Below, one piece after another: positions 4,932 to 5,223 of a stretch of DNA of 5,223 nucleotides. Both the position numbers and the translations under genes were made by a program. Under the pieces are notes generated by a model. It ran no database searches. It worked only from the letters and a program-made list of their open reading frames with translations, and was not told the origin of the DNA. Within the stretch, counting starts at the first letter, position 1. The number at the start of each line of letters is the position of its first letter. The stretch covers positions 1-5,223 of the forward strand of contig JALSNA010000059.1 in the NCBI GenBank assembly GCA_026987255.1. Reading direction: 5' to 3'. This DNA comes from Hyphomicrobiales bacterium. Its GTDB lineage: Bacteria > Pseudomonadota > Alphaproteobacteria > Rhizobiales > Aestuariivirgaceae.

Positions 4932-5223
4932 TCAGTTTGCCTTTTTCTCCTTGCCGGGAAACACCGGCTTGGCGCGCTTCACCGCTGGTTCGCTGGCCAT
5001 GCAATGGGAAAAGATCATGGCGCATGTCCTGGCGCGCACCCGGCGGGCCTCGTCACAGGCCTGCGTGTTCTCCTCTGTGCATGGAATGTCCGCTTTCACC
5101 CTGTCCATGCATTGGGCAAGCACGTCCTCGCACATGGCGCGGCGCACGGTATTGCCGCTCAAGCCCCCGGCGGCGGCGGGCGGGGCAAAAAAAATTGCAA
5201 AAGGAAGGAAGAAAATGAGCAGA
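4932..5223 (-). CDS. Small secreted six-cysteine protein, unknown function (start beyond window edge)
   Basis: Exported cysteine-rich protein, N-terminally incomplete: 96 codons are visible and the frame stays open to the right edge, so the start codon lies outside. The first visible residues, LLIFFLPFAIFFAPPAAA, form the hydrophobic core and Ala-rich cleavage region of a signal peptide, so few residues are probably missing. Using the numbering of the visible part, cysteines fall at 31, 38, 48, 56, 67 and 74: C-x6-C-x9-C-x7-C-x10-C-x6-C, a near-symmetrical arrangement in a charged, probably helical background. The C-terminus is Lys-rich (KRAKPVFPGKEKKAN). An in-frame TTG at 5160-5162 could be called as a start but would remove the signal peptide, so I reject it. 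The six cysteines and small size match the gene at 3910-4218, though the spacing differs and no clear homology is visible. Three disulfides in the periplasm are likely (inference). Confidence 0.66.
   Translation of the reverse strand, partial: LLIFFLPFAIFFAPPAAAGGLSGNTVRRAMCEDVLAQCMDRVKADIPCTEENTQACDEARRVRARTCAMIFSHCMASEPAVKRAKPVFPGKEKKAN

Noticed and set aside
1..5223. CRISPR arrays, tRNA or rRNA genes, insertion sequences, phage genes
   Set aside because: No regularly spaced repeats, no tRNA-like cloverleaf or rRNA sequence recognised, and no transposase, integrase or terminal inverted repeats seen on either strand.

Overview
The window reads as a GC-rich (roughly 60%) alphaproteobacterial chromosome segment. 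This rests on codon use, the HemN cysteine motif with its CWYCGCHT context, and a LasR/TraR-type LuxR regulator. The taxonomic call is an inference from style, not from a marker gene. Every gene I can support lies on the minus strand, so transcription runs from right to left. The long plus-strand frames are high-GC shadows.

Right part (about 3910-5223): four consecutive small genes encode exported or membrane proteins of about 100 residues each. In transcription order they are: (A) a six-cysteine secreted protein whose start lies beyond the right edge; (B) a glycine-zipper membrane protein with an Asp/Gly-rich acidic tail; (C) a small protein with a signal peptide; and (D) a six-cysteine secreted protein with a twin CX3C pattern. 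Spacing is tight (46 nt, 44 nt, then a 4-nt ATGA overlap) and good Shine-Dalgarno sequences precede B, C and D, so they look like one operon. I recognise none of the four as a named family. This is the least ordinary part of the window.

Middle part (2475-3827): hemN, the radical-SAM oxygen-independent coproporphyrinogen III dehydrogenase, with the full CX3CX2CXC cluster motif. A good promoter match sits so close to the ATG that the transcript would be leaderless or nearly so, and two short dyads overlap it. The 243-nt gap after hemN holds a candidate terminator with alternative pairings and a candidate promoter for the next gene.

Left part (1-2231): a full-length LuxR-type quorum-sensing regulator that keeps all the classic ligand-pocket and DNA-binding residues. 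It is followed 101 nt later by an ABC exporter (transmembrane domain fused to a nucleotide-binding domain) that runs off the left edge before its signature motif. No luxI-type synthase is visible, so within this window the regulator is a solo. The ABC protein resembles the MsbA/PglK/HepA type of lipid-linked substrate flippases, but its substrate cannot be read from the sequence.

Links between the three parts are not established. The small-protein cluster may read into hemN, but hemN appears to have its own promoter. The LuxR regulator could control the neighbouring transporter, which is inferred only from order and orientation.
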